A stretch of 64,000 nucleotides of DNA from contig OX424569.1 of NCBI GenBank assembly GCA_949152475.1, positions 26,829,950 to 26,893,949 on the forward strand. Reading direction: 5' to 3'. Below the pieces are notes generated by a model. The model was not told the DNA's origin and made no database searches. It saw only the letters and a list, made by a program, of their open reading frames with translations. How positions within the stretch are numbered: the stretch's first letter is position 1; each line of letters begins with the position of its first letter. Both the position numbers and the translations under genes were made by a program. Below, in pieces: positions 36,601-48,600 of the stretch. This stretch comes from Terebella lapidaria. Its lineage: Eukaryota; Annelida; Polychaeta; Terebellida; Terebellidae.

Positions 36601-39600
36601 GCGCTGCCGAGAGGAGCCCTTCCTGGACCCATGCCCCAACCCTGTGCTCCGAGATCCAGACAAACAAATGCTAGCTGTCACGCGGGCTATGGCTACGGGA
36701 GGACGCCGGAATCCGATGGAGGGAGCCCCGGAGGCCCAGGTCCTGAATGGTTATTCCCAGGAGGACCTAGTGACCCTTCAACGAGCCGACCCTGAAGTTG
36801 GAGGCATCCTCGGGTGGAAGAATATTTTCACTGAGAGACCTGCATGGCCCGAAGTCAGAACAAAAAGTCAGCAAATGAAGACTCTGTGGCAACAGTGGGA
36901 CCAGCTGGAGCTACGTGATGGGCTTCTGTACCGGCGGTACCAAGCGGCTTGCCAGAACGCACCAATCCATCAACTGGTCGTTCCACAGGTCCTGAGACGC
37001 GCCGTCATGAAGGAGGTCCACACCGGCAAGCTGATGAGCCACCAGGGAATCACCAAAACAGTCCACCGACTAAAAGCGAGAATGTACTGGCCGGGTATGA
37101 CGAAGGACGTGGAGCGTTGGTGCCGGGAGTGCCTGAAGTGTAGTGGGAGAAAGCCGCGACCGGGGCCCAAGTACCACCCCATGGGAAATCTACCGGTAGG
37201 CGATCGGCTAGAAAGGGTGGCCATGGACATTTTGGAGCCTGGAACGATCACCAATTCTGGGAACCGGTATATACTGGTCGTGGGTGATTATTTCACCAAG
37301 TGGACTGAGGCCTACGCTCTACCCAACCATGAGGCTCAGACGGTGGCGGACGTCTTTGTGACTGAGTTCGTGTGCCGCCTGGGAATGCCAGCCAAGATAC
37401 ACACCGACCAGGGACGAGAGTTCGAGAGTAAGCTTTTCCTTGAGATGATCAAGATCCTAGGAGGGGAGAAGACTCGGACGACCCCTTATCACGCCAAATC
37501 AGACGGGATGGTCGAGCGATTCAACCGGACCCTGCTGAACCTTCTGGCCGTGGTCGTGGACGAGAACCATGACGACTGGGACGACCATCTGCCCTACGTG
37601 ATGGCGACTTATAGAACATCAGTACACGAAAGCACCGGGTGTACACCATTTCGAATGATGATGGGACGGGAGGCAACCACCCCATTGGACCTGAGGTACC
37701 GGACGAAACCGGACGATTTGGGAGGACCAGTCCCCGAGTGTGCGTCCGAATACGTCGAATGGGTGAAGGAAGCCACCATACAAGCTCACGAGACTGCCCG
37801 AGAGTGCCTGAAGACGGCTACGGTGCGACAAAAGCGCCATCATGACATAAAATCAGCCGCTCGACATTTTCCGGTGGGCACCTGGGTGATGTATTGGTAC
37901 CCTCCAAAGGCTAGACCAAAACTAGGACTAGGGTGGACGGGACCTTATCTCGTTGTGAAGTCTCATCTCGGATGGATGGTGTCCATACAAGATCGACCCG
38001 GTGGCAAGATTAAAGATGTCCACATTGACAATATAAAAAGGTGCTGGTTCACCCCTGAAACCGACGCCTGGATACCCAATCCGGACGATGTGACCCCAGT
38101 CCGGACCCCCAGTGATGACGAGGGACGAGTGGAAAACAGCGGGAATGCAGTCCAAACGATGTAAACGATGACGGGAGCGTTCGCGGAAGAACCGTTCGCG
38201 GAAGCAGCGTTCGCGGAAGCAGCGTTCGCGGAAGTACCGTTCGCGGAAGCACGTTCGCGGAAGCAGCGTTCGCGGAAGAACCGTTCGCGGAAGCAAGCGA
38301 AAAACGTTATTTCGTTCCACGACAATGCTTTTTCCCCCAGATCCCTGGTCCGCGCCTTTTCTATATAAGCAGGCCGGCCTACGATTCCGTCATCACTTCA
38401 ACCATGAACACACCAACTCTGCAGATCATTGAGATACCCGCATTTGCAGACGAAGATTTCGGGGACGTTCCAGATTTCGACTTGGCTGACTTTCTGCCCC
38501 TTGAAGTCGACAAGATGAGCGACCCACCTACCAAGCCTGACCGAAAGCGGGAGCGCTCGAGGAGCCGGGAGCGTCGTGAGGAGCCCCGAGGAGGTCGACG
38601 GTCCCCTGCCCGGAAGTTGTCCACCGAGAGAGGGCGACGCTGGTGCGGCCCCTGCCGGATCCACGTGACGGCATCCAACTTTAGCCGACACGTGGCGACC
38701 AAACACACGCAGAAGGAGGGGCGGCACCTCTGCAAGATGTGCAGCCAGCGATTCGCCCGCCGAGCTGACAGAGACCGGCATGAGACGTCGCATGCCAGCG
38801 GCAACACCCTCAAGCCAGGACGGAGGAGGACGACGACCGACACGCCCGTGTCCGACCCCCGAGATGGTCCGACTACTGTGTCTGCCCCTGAGCTGAAGAC
38901 TGTCAGCTTTGCGGCCAGCGGGACGACCAGCTCCACGCCGTCAAGCCCCCGGGAGGACGCCCCCAGGTCAGAGGACGCCCCAGACCCCGAGGACGACCCC
39001 CCGAATAGCGAAGAGGAACCGGAGTCTCAGCAGGAGCGGAGAGAGGCGGAATCCCCGGAGGCCCCCACCCCCGAGGACGACGGACCCCCCGTTCCCAGAG
39101 ACTCGGCCCCTACCTACAAGCCCCTAGACCTGAGTTGGTACCTCAAGCCCGTTCCGGAGGAGGAGGACCAACTGCGACCGTATGTGGAGGGCCTGGGCAG
39201 AGCGGTCACTGCCGGAGAGAAGGCCCTGGAGGACCTGGCATCCACGATAGCCATGGGACGACGCCACCTCACCCAAGCGGAGGCTCGGCTCCAAGCCAAG
39301 GAGGAGCAGAGACAGCTCGAGGCCGAGGTGCTGCAGCTGCGAGGGGAGGCCTCTCAACGAGAGAAGAGCCACCGGAAGGAGCTGCGAGCCCACGTCCGAG
39401 AGACCAAGCTGCTCCGGGAACAGCTCCGAGCATATACAGACACTCGGGACAGGCTGGCGGAGACGTCCGAAAGCGAGGTGGATCGCCAGTGAAGTGGAGG
39501 GAGAGAGCCCTGTAAACATCAGACAGGCAGGAAAAGACGAAGAAGGAGGAAGAAGAGAAAAGAAGAGAGAGAAAGGATCAACGGGGACGTTGATCTCCAG

Positions 39601-42600
39601 AAAGGGTGGAGTTGTAACAAAACCATGCAACTGCCGCGCTGAAACGTTCGTTAGGAACGGTCACGTGATCTACAAAGTCCACTTGCGAAGACACCGTTCG
39701 CGGAAGAACCGTTCGCGGAAGCACGATTGCGGAAGCATCATCAGCGGAAGCATCATTCGCGGAAGAACCGTTCGCGGAAGCACGATTGCGGAAGCATCAT
39801 CAGCGGAAGCATCAGTCGCGGAAGCACCGTTCGCGGAAGAGGAGCCTTCGCGGAAGAACCGTTCGCGGACGCAGTCTTCACCACGTGGAGAAGAGTGCGG
39901 AAGATACGTTCGCGGACGAAGATGCGCGCGCAGCCACCCTGGCTATATAAGGGAGAGCGGACGGCCGCTCTGAGAGCACTGCAACAGCGACATCGACCGT
40001 GGGGAGATCGTCACCGCCACAGCCAAGGGACTCGACGAACTCCGTGCGGACGACTCCTTCTTCAGGGCCTTAGAGTCAACCGGGATTTAGACCGACTACC
40101 TGGAGAAACCATTCGACTAAACGGGACGGGAAACTTCAACGGGAAGGGACAGAGAGACGCCGCCGGCTAAGAACTCTTTTTAGTTGTGCCCTCGTGCACT
40201 ATTTATTTTTGAAATGTGATCATACAGTGCTCCATGTCTGAACTTCATATTTGTACGTCACGTGGGTGACCAGCCATACAATTGTAAGTTGATTTGATGT
40301 ATATAAATCTTCAATTTATTTACATCTGAGTTGCTTCTTGCCTAAGTGAAGCCGGTGAGCTACGGAGTGATGATACACCAGCGTTGGGGGACACCAATTT
40401 AGTGACGGCTCTCGAATCACAACGAGCGGGAGTTACATAAAGTCTATACGATCAGAGAAACCAGGTTTTTTGGGCCACACCGAAAACAAGTCATTACCAA
40501 ACGTCACATCTGTAGCGGGCCGGTCTGCGTGCATTGCGTCTGGGTCGATTTGGTCGTGCAGGCGGGGGCGTAGCCTCGCTTGTCTCAGGGTCGGAAGATA
40601 CCACAGGCTTCTGCCTGCGTGTCTTGCGTGCCGGTTTTGGAGTGTCGGAACTTGATCTGTGTGATCTTTTCCGTTGCCGATGTCGACTTGAGCCGGATGA
40701 AGTCGGAGATCGCGATTGACGATCCTGGGTCGTTTGCGAATCAGACTCTGCTGTTTGGTCTGAATCGGTATGTCGATCTTGGACTGTTACCTCCCAAGGG
40801 TAATAGAACTCCTTGAGAAGTCCCATGGGGTCGGGTGACTGTTCTGGGTCGGACTTGCTTGACGACGACGTGGGTCGTACAGGGTCGGAGTAGATGTGGG
40901 CCGCTTGGTTGTCACCTTCGTATGGCTTGAGCACATCCAGATGAACAACACGAGTGTTCCGAGGGTTGGAAACCAGGGCGATTCGGTAATCCACCTCGGT
41001 TACACGGTCGATGATCCTCCAGGGACCAGTCCAGGGCCGAGCGAACTTATTATTCTGCGTGAGTGGCAGATAATAATACCGGACCAGTTCGCCTGGTTGA
41101 AACTGGGGTCGTGGTTTCGCGTGGGCGTCATAACCCATCTTTTGCCGAATTGCCGCTTTCTCGAGATGGTCTTGGGCGAAACCGTGGGCCGTTCTGATGG
41201 CTTGCCGCAAATACTCCACATACTCCGGACCACACGGAGGTAGAGGCTCAGGGTCGTAGGTCGGAAACATGAGGTCGACTGGCAAGTTACACTCGTGTCC
41301 ATACACCATCAGATGCGGGGTGCATCCCGTGGACGAGTGTACTGAGGTTCGATAGGCCATTAACACATATGGCAAGTGCAAGTCCCAATCGTTTGCACGA
41401 TCGCTGACGAACGCACTCAGCATGTTGAGCAATGTCCTGTTGAATCGCTCAACCTGGCCGTCGCTCTGGGGTCGGTATGGGGTCGTACGAATCTTCTTAG
41501 CGCCCAGTAGACGCACAACATGCCGGAACAGGGACGACTCAAACTCAGTACCTTGATCGCTATGGACCGCTTTGGGGACACCGTGGTAGACTATCCACCG
41601 ATTCACCAGGGTGTCGGCAACATTTTTGGCCGTATGTCGCCGTAGCGGAAAAGCGTCAGTGTACTTCGTGAAGTAGTCCGACACGACTAGCACATACCGA
41701 TAGCCTCTTCCCGTGACCTTGTGGGTGTCGAGGATGTCCATCGCTATTCTGTCGAACGGCGCTCCTGTCGGTAGCTGTGTCAGGGGCGATCTTTTTGGGG
41801 CCGGTTTACCCTTGCGGGTCACACATTGCGGGCAGCGGGCACACCAGCGGGCGACGTCCAGCGCCAAGCCGGGCCAGTAGAATCGGCGCCTGACTCTCTC
41901 GATGGTACGCTGTATGCCGAGATGTCCGACAATCTTGAGGTCGTGTAGTTGGTGCAGAACTTGTGTCCTGAGTGCTACGGGGAGCACGGTTTGCACCACG
42001 GGCCGTCCAGCAGGGTCGGGTTTTATATGTCGAACTAGCACACCGTCTTGTAGCGCCAGGAGGTTCCAGCGGGAAACAAGTGTCTTTACCTCCTCTCCTT
42101 GGCGGGCGACTTCTCGTGAGTCGGGCTTGGTGCCGGCTAGTATCCATTGCCGCACTTTTCCGACGCTGGGGTCGGCTTGCTGTGCCGCGACAATGTCCTG
42201 GGTCGAATAGTCCGAAAGCCACTTTTGTCCATCAAGTGTGGCGTCCAAAGCACGGACTCGAACAACTTGGCGTGCCGAAATAAGGCGGGGCAACCGCAAG
42301 ACCGGAGACATTATTGAATCACTGTCTAGGAGGTCTGCCCTTGTCTTGGCCGGAACAACGGTTATCCGACGAACTAGAGGTTTCCCGGAACTTGTTTCTG
42401 GGTCGGTTGGGGGCAACACCCCTTCAGGACGACGGTTTCCATGTGGTGGCCGTTGCGGTCGCGGTGCGGACACCCCTTCATGAAAAGAGGCCGGTTTCGG
42501 GGTCGGAGCTTGACATTTTGTACACACCCCTTCAAGGAGCTGAGGTGTGGGCTGGGCCGGCTGCGGGGTCGTTATTGGTGTCGTTACCGGTACAGTAGTC

Positions 42601-45600
42601 GTGACAACCGCAGATGTGGAGCGGGGAACGTTGTCCTGTTGTCTGGAAGGTCCTTGCTCCTCAGCACCTTCCCCTACTGGTTTGACGACGGGGTCGGAGG
42701 TGTTGGTGGGGCCGGTTTAGTTTGGTTACCGGTTTGGTTAGGTACTGACAACACTTGAGCTGTCCTTCTGTCAGTACCGGGACCATTGGGCCGAAATGCT
42801 AGCGGTTTCATGCCGTTACGTACTAGCACATCCTTAAGCCGAAAGCACCGCATCCAGCGATGGCCGGGCTTCTTGCAAAAGAAGCAAACCATGGGTCGTC
42901 CGGGTTGCGGGGGTCGATCACCTTTCATCGGGGCCGTTGTTCGTAGGACAGAGAAGATAGCCGTTTCCTCGCATAGTCCATTCTCGTCACTAAGGACGCA
43001 CTGGAAGGCTTCAGCCACCCACTCGCGTGAGCTGGTCGGCACTGAGTGTTCGTCGCAACCTTGTAGGCCGGTAGTGCCACTGTCCGCGGGGTCGTAGTAG
43101 GCCGCAATTTGCTCTGGGGTTAGTGTTTCCCCCTGAGTGACTTGTCCCATGGCACAGGACAGTTCCTCATTGACAGGGTCGTCTTCCGCGTATCCGCTTG
43201 CGGAAATGTCAGCACGTCGTGTGCCTCGATGTCGATCTCTGGCTGTCCTCTGTTGACGACTCTCTACCTTGAGAACGGCCGTAAGTGCCTCACTGTAACT
43301 GTTAAAAGTGAGGGCACACAGTTTATCGGCGATGGGGTCGGGTTGGCCGTTCACGAATTGCGCAATCACAGTTCGTTGCCGCGACGTTGGCGTAACGTCG
43401 TCGAACACTTGCTCCGCCAGGGCCTGGAGTCGCTCCATGTAGTGTTCCGCGTCCTCTTTTCGTTCCCGCTTGAGGAACGGGAAATCGTCCCGTTTGGACT
43501 GTCGACGGGGCTCGGGTTCCCAGCCCTCTAGGAGTTGGCGACGGAACTCTCCCCAGGGAGTTGCGACCGGGATATTGAGAGCTAGCGCTTCAGCGCGGCC
43601 GCGTAGCGTGCTCCGGAAGGTCGTCGTCTTGTTGAGGTCGGAGTAAGTAAAGGCCGCAGCGAATTGTTCGAAACTCCGAACGTATTGAGTGAGATTGCCC
43701 TCCTTAAAGGTCGCACGCCATTGAGCCATCTTAGCCGTAGCCAACGTTTGGGGCTCAGACGTGAGTCTCTGTGGCGTGGGCGTGTCAACACTCACCGCAA
43801 CTGGTGTAGTCGCTGTAGTGGCCGTCGGAGTCGGAACAGCCGAAGTCGCCGGAGCCGTCGTATCTGGGCCGATCGGGGTCGCGTTAGCGGGGGCGGTCGG
43901 TGCTGTCGTCGCGGAGACGGCGAGCGATGCGGCGGGTGGTGCCGTCGTGTGGCTGGGGTCGTGTGGTGCTTGTGCAGCGGGGGCCGGTTGACTGTATGGA
44001 GGCGTCACCCATGGTATCCCGACTGAGGGTGGGAATACAGCCGGTGGTGGATATCGGTATACCGATCCATCCGGGCATACACCATGGTACACTAATCCGG
44101 GTTGTGTACCATGATAGCCGGTGTCAGCGATCACGCTGGGAACGCCACCATATCCAGGCGGTGGGTTCGCGTAGCCGACATGCGGTGAATAGTATCCGAC
44201 AGCTACTCCATTTGGAACACCGCTTGTTGCGCCAGGGTATCCGACTGGCGGTACACCATATCCGTTGGTGTTTCCGACTGATTGTGAGATCGGAGGTCCG
44301 ATCTTTTGCACAACACTTTCTGCCGGAGCAGACACAACTTGATCTTGCGACGGATCGAAGCGCGGTTGTTCTCCGGTAGTCGGCGATGGTCGGTGCGTGG
44401 TCGGCGCGGGAGCGCGTGTGTCGGAAGTCGGCGTGTCGGGGTCGCAGGGTCGGCGACTTGATGTCGAGGGTGCTTGTCGGGGTCGCGCTTGTCGCATGGT
44501 GGCGCGAGGTTCCGCCGTTGTGTCGCTGGGTCGTTGTTGTCGTAGCGGCGTCGCGATCCGGGTAGCGGTCGTCATCAGGATGTCTTCGGATGTCGCACCC
44601 GTCTGGCTGGGTCGTGTGTACTCTACCACCGTAGGCTCGGTCGGTATGCGTGAGTACATTTCTGGCGCGGGGCCGTGTTGTCTCGGCGTCATGGACGGCG
44701 CCAGGGGTCGATTGGCCGAATAAGCGTTCGGCGGGGTCGATTCCGGAACATTGTCAGACTGACAAACCCACTGTCGTATCCGAGAGTTACTTGGTGGGTG
44801 CGTAACCATTGACGTGTCTATGGTTACCGGCCGAACGTCCACTGCTAATTGTTCTGGGTCGATATCACAATCTACGCTCGCTCTTTGACGTGAGCGCGTA
44901 TAGTTTCTGTCGGCAAAGTCACTTTTCTGGGTCGCTCTAGCCGGCGTGGCCGAGTACGCTCTAGCGTGCGCACGCAGAATGTCACTTACTGTATGTGACG
45001 GGTCGAGCGGGTCTTCGTCTAGGAACTCCTGCACCAGGTCGGTAGGCGGCGAAAACGATCTCAGGGACGAATGGTCGCCAATGGAGTCGAAAAGGCCGGA
45101 CGGTTGTTGCTCCTGCGACAGTGGAACTGTATCGCTCATGGCAACTGAGCGAGGGCCGGAAGGTCGGAAGGCCGAATTCGGATTGATCGTCACTTCATCA
45201 TCCGTAGGGTCAAGTGGCTCACCGCGGGAGGCTCCCGGGGCCAATGCCATCAATGCCGGTCAGGTCTGGGTCGATAATCCGAGACTAGCTCAGATCCTGG
45301 TCGAACGGCGCCAATGTGAAGAATATCGTTCACGGCCGATATCAAGCCGGTTTAACTGGGTCGTCGTGTGATACAATAAGCCGGCAGTTTCAATTTAACT
45401 GTTTATTGTGGTGATAAGACTGATGATCAATCACGCACAATCAGGGTCGCACTCTCACCTACGTCGGGTGATATCCCAGTCTATGTTTCTATAAATTCCT
45501 AGTATAGTCCTTTATACAACTTGCACATATATCCGATAGATTATATATATTAATATCGACAGTCTCACAGGAACTTTTGTATATACGTCCTGCCACTGGG

Positions 45601-48600
45601 ATTTACACTTCACTTCTGCGCAGTAAACCGGGGCCGAGGGACCATGTGGCTGTGTAATTTCCCGCCAAGTGTAAGCGGTGTTGTGATAGGTTGAATGTGT
45701 GGTGCAATGCGCTGATGTCACCGGGAAAGTGGGTTTCCCCGGCTCGTGTCAATACTTGGAATGCCTGTATGTGTGCACGTGATGTATGGAGTATGTGTGT
45801 CAAGTTCTATGTTTAGAAGTCAGTGCATGTGAAGGTCAAGGTCGAGTAAACGGGGCCGAGTGTACTGAGCTAGCGGGGCCGCAGGTGCGTGGTTTGACCT
45901 GTGTATGTAACCATGACTACATGGAGTTTATGCTTGTGATCGTATAGTGTGTACTTGTCCTGTATGTAAGTCATGTAGAATGAATGTTTGTTGTGGAAAT
46001 GTGTAGTGCGCGGGAGGGACGGGAGTAACAGTCGCTAAAATTACTACATTATTATGTAACCGTGGCCGTGATTGAAGACACTTGGTTGTGTTTTAAATGT
46101 TTATTGATCCAGCGAATTCAATCTGTAAATACAATCATGAATGACATAATATTCCACCAGGCGACTCCAGGACAAATGCCTTGGAGTAGTTATTCAATAC
46201 AGTTGTGAGTGAATAATGCAGCACGTAAATAGTTTGATACTTAGTACAAAGCTATAATTATTTGAAGATATATTTACTAGACTGAATGCTAACTCTACCA
46301 CCATGAATTACAAACAGCTATCAGCAACGTAACTTGTTGCAACCATTGCATTGATAATATTTTAAATGAATTTAGAATAGTATTAACTTTAGAATGATGA
46401 AATGATTGACGAATGAAGAATGAACACATACCTGTAAATACAATCATGAATGACTCCACCGTTGAATGACTCAACGACTCCACCACAAATGCGCTTTGCA
46501 TTTGCCGCCAATTCAATTTATATCAAACATTGAGATGAAAGTGAGGGTAAAACAAACAATGTTTAACCAATGAGCTTATTAATATTTGCCGCCGTTGGTA
46601 TGTGGAAGTCATATGATATGATCGACACAGGTGAATGCACAACGGTTGGTAGCATATATTGTGTTCGTACATGTAAACAAGTGAAAGTTGTTGGTCGCCT
46701 ATACGTGCTAATGCAGTACGCACAATAGAAAAGCCAAGGTAATGAAATTGTATGTGCACAAGTCCTGAAAAATAGATAAATGAATACATTAGACAATACA
46801 AACCCTGTTACATTCATTATTACTATTATCATTATATAATGCTATGGGATACTGCGTTGGACGGTTTGCATACGTGTATACTGTGAGTATACCAAGTCGC
46901 CATATGAAGCCTACTTGAAAACACTTTGCCACAGAGGCAAGGAATAGCAGCGTCAATAAACAAGCTTAAAACCCATACATCATCCATGTATATCAACGAT
47001 CATTGGCGAGGTTCCCGTTGATCCAAAGGTGTTGATGGTCGGTTGATATAAGCCCATTGACCTGGATTTAGGACATGGTTTCAGGATCTGCCCACAGCTA
47101 GGATTCGTGCTGAAGTTCCCCGCCAATGATGTGTTGATTGACAATCACAGTGGGTATCTACACCTGGGGATATGGAGTTGGCCTGGCCTGGGAAATTCTG
47201 GATGGATAAAGCAATATTGGCGTGACGATTTTCATGGGCGTGTGTTCAACAGATACTAAAGTAACACACACACTGAACTGATTCATATATCAACCTATTT
47301 CAAACACCCTGAGATTATATTAAAGCCAATGGAAAACCAAATTTTTGGGGGGGAATAGAAACAAAACCCAACACATTTACATGAAAATCCTCACTTCACC
47401 CATCAAGGACTGACAATGTTATATGTTTGTTGCTATTGTATATAGTTCCTAATTGAATCTAAATACAACTATACAATAACTAGCACTCGAAAACAAGCCC
47501 TCGGGATATGCGCAGACCAATATGTCCAATATCAAGTCAGCACGGCCACTCAGTCGATGAAATCGCTATGAAAGTACTAAATAAACAATATTGAGTGATT
47601 GGATGCAAAATGTATCTTTCCTGGAGGTGAAGTAAAATGTCTTGTGGCTGTAAACGAATTGCAAACTTCGTCAGACATCCACACATTAATTACAAAAAAC
47701 ATTTTTTCAACACAGGGACCCAAGCAAACCAGTTCAGTAATGTATAATATAAACATTGGTGCCACTTAATATCTTTTATTGGTGACCACATTAAATACGA
47801 CTGTTTTCAAATTATAAAGGATCTATAACAGTTCGCAGTTTTGCTCAACAGAATGTTTTTTTTTAACCTACGGTTAACAGTATGTGAATAATTCGGCCAG
47901 AAAACAATCACATGGTTGGAATAATAATCAGATTCGCTAATGTGTCAGACAGACTTGTGAAGTTTTATGGAGTCGTATTCCCAGATAATTCCCAAACTGG
48001 CAAAGTAAATCATGAAATTCTATAGGGTTATGTAAGCAACCTAAAGGTTGTGTAATTGTTCTATAAAGAACAATAAGTAATTAGAGGAATCAGGATTATG
48101 TGCGTAATATTTTCTAGGTGTTTTTGGGTGGAAGAATACGCGTATGTTTTTGTACATGTATGAATTCATCCATATAATACTCGTATTTTCGGAACGCCCA
48201 GATATTACTGCTGATAAATCTATTCAGCCACAACAAATGTGTGGGCAAGTTTCTGTCTTGAACATATGACAAACACTGCTGTTTACCAGATAATATGCGT
48301 GTTTCCATAAATACACGATGCTTCATATTTCATGCCAAAGAAATTAATCTAATCTTCAGATCTTGTCTTTTTTCAGATCCGCGGGTGTTGAGGGTTGTTA
48401 GCACACTGGTCAGTCAGGAATAAAAACAAGTTATCGTTTATAACGTTACCGGATTTATAACGCTATTCAAATTTGACAGACCTCACAAATGTTATATATA
48501 AACTTTTCTGAGAAAAAAAAGATATATTCCCAAATAAACACATCGAAGGCATTAAATACAATGACAATGCTATCAATTAATATTTTACTCATACAAGGTG

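Larger units (their letters stand above)
29571..40508 (+). mobile_element. Element 2: complete Ty3/gypsy-like LTR retrotransposon
   Basis: 10,938 bp with two LTRs of 896 bp (29571-30466, 39613-40508) that appear identical, TG..CA ends, and a TCTG target duplication (29567-29570, 40509-40512). The order is LTR, 64-nt leader, gag, pol (protease, RT, RNase H, integrase), an array of TTCGCGGAAG motifs, a TATA box, a zinc-finger third ORF, a purine tract and the LTR. All three ORFs are intact, so this copy looks able to move. It is younger than element 1, in which it sits in opposite orientation. About fifty TTCGCGGA cores occur in the LTRs, the 5' half of gag and the third-ORF promoter region; I saw none in pol. 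Confidence 0.96.
24079..46048 (-). mobile_element. Element 1: Ty3/gypsy-like LTR retrotransposon, minus strand
   Basis: Two 734-bp LTRs (24079-24812, 45315-46048) with TG..CA ends appear identical throughout and share no length differences. They are flanked by a 4-bp TTAT duplication, so insertion is recent. On the minus strand the order is LTR, 64-nt leader with primer site, gag (45250-42674), a -1-frame pol that encodes integrase only, ~1.45 kb of non-coding DNA, a 932-codon third ORF, a purine tract and the LTR. Protease, reverse transcriptase and RNase H are absent, so this copy needs them in trans. Element 2 (29571-40508) is inserted at the end of its pol. Without that insert the element is about 11.0 kb. 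A short word, GGGYCG on the plus strand, recurs about a hundred times through LTRs, genes and non-coding parts. Confidence 0.93.
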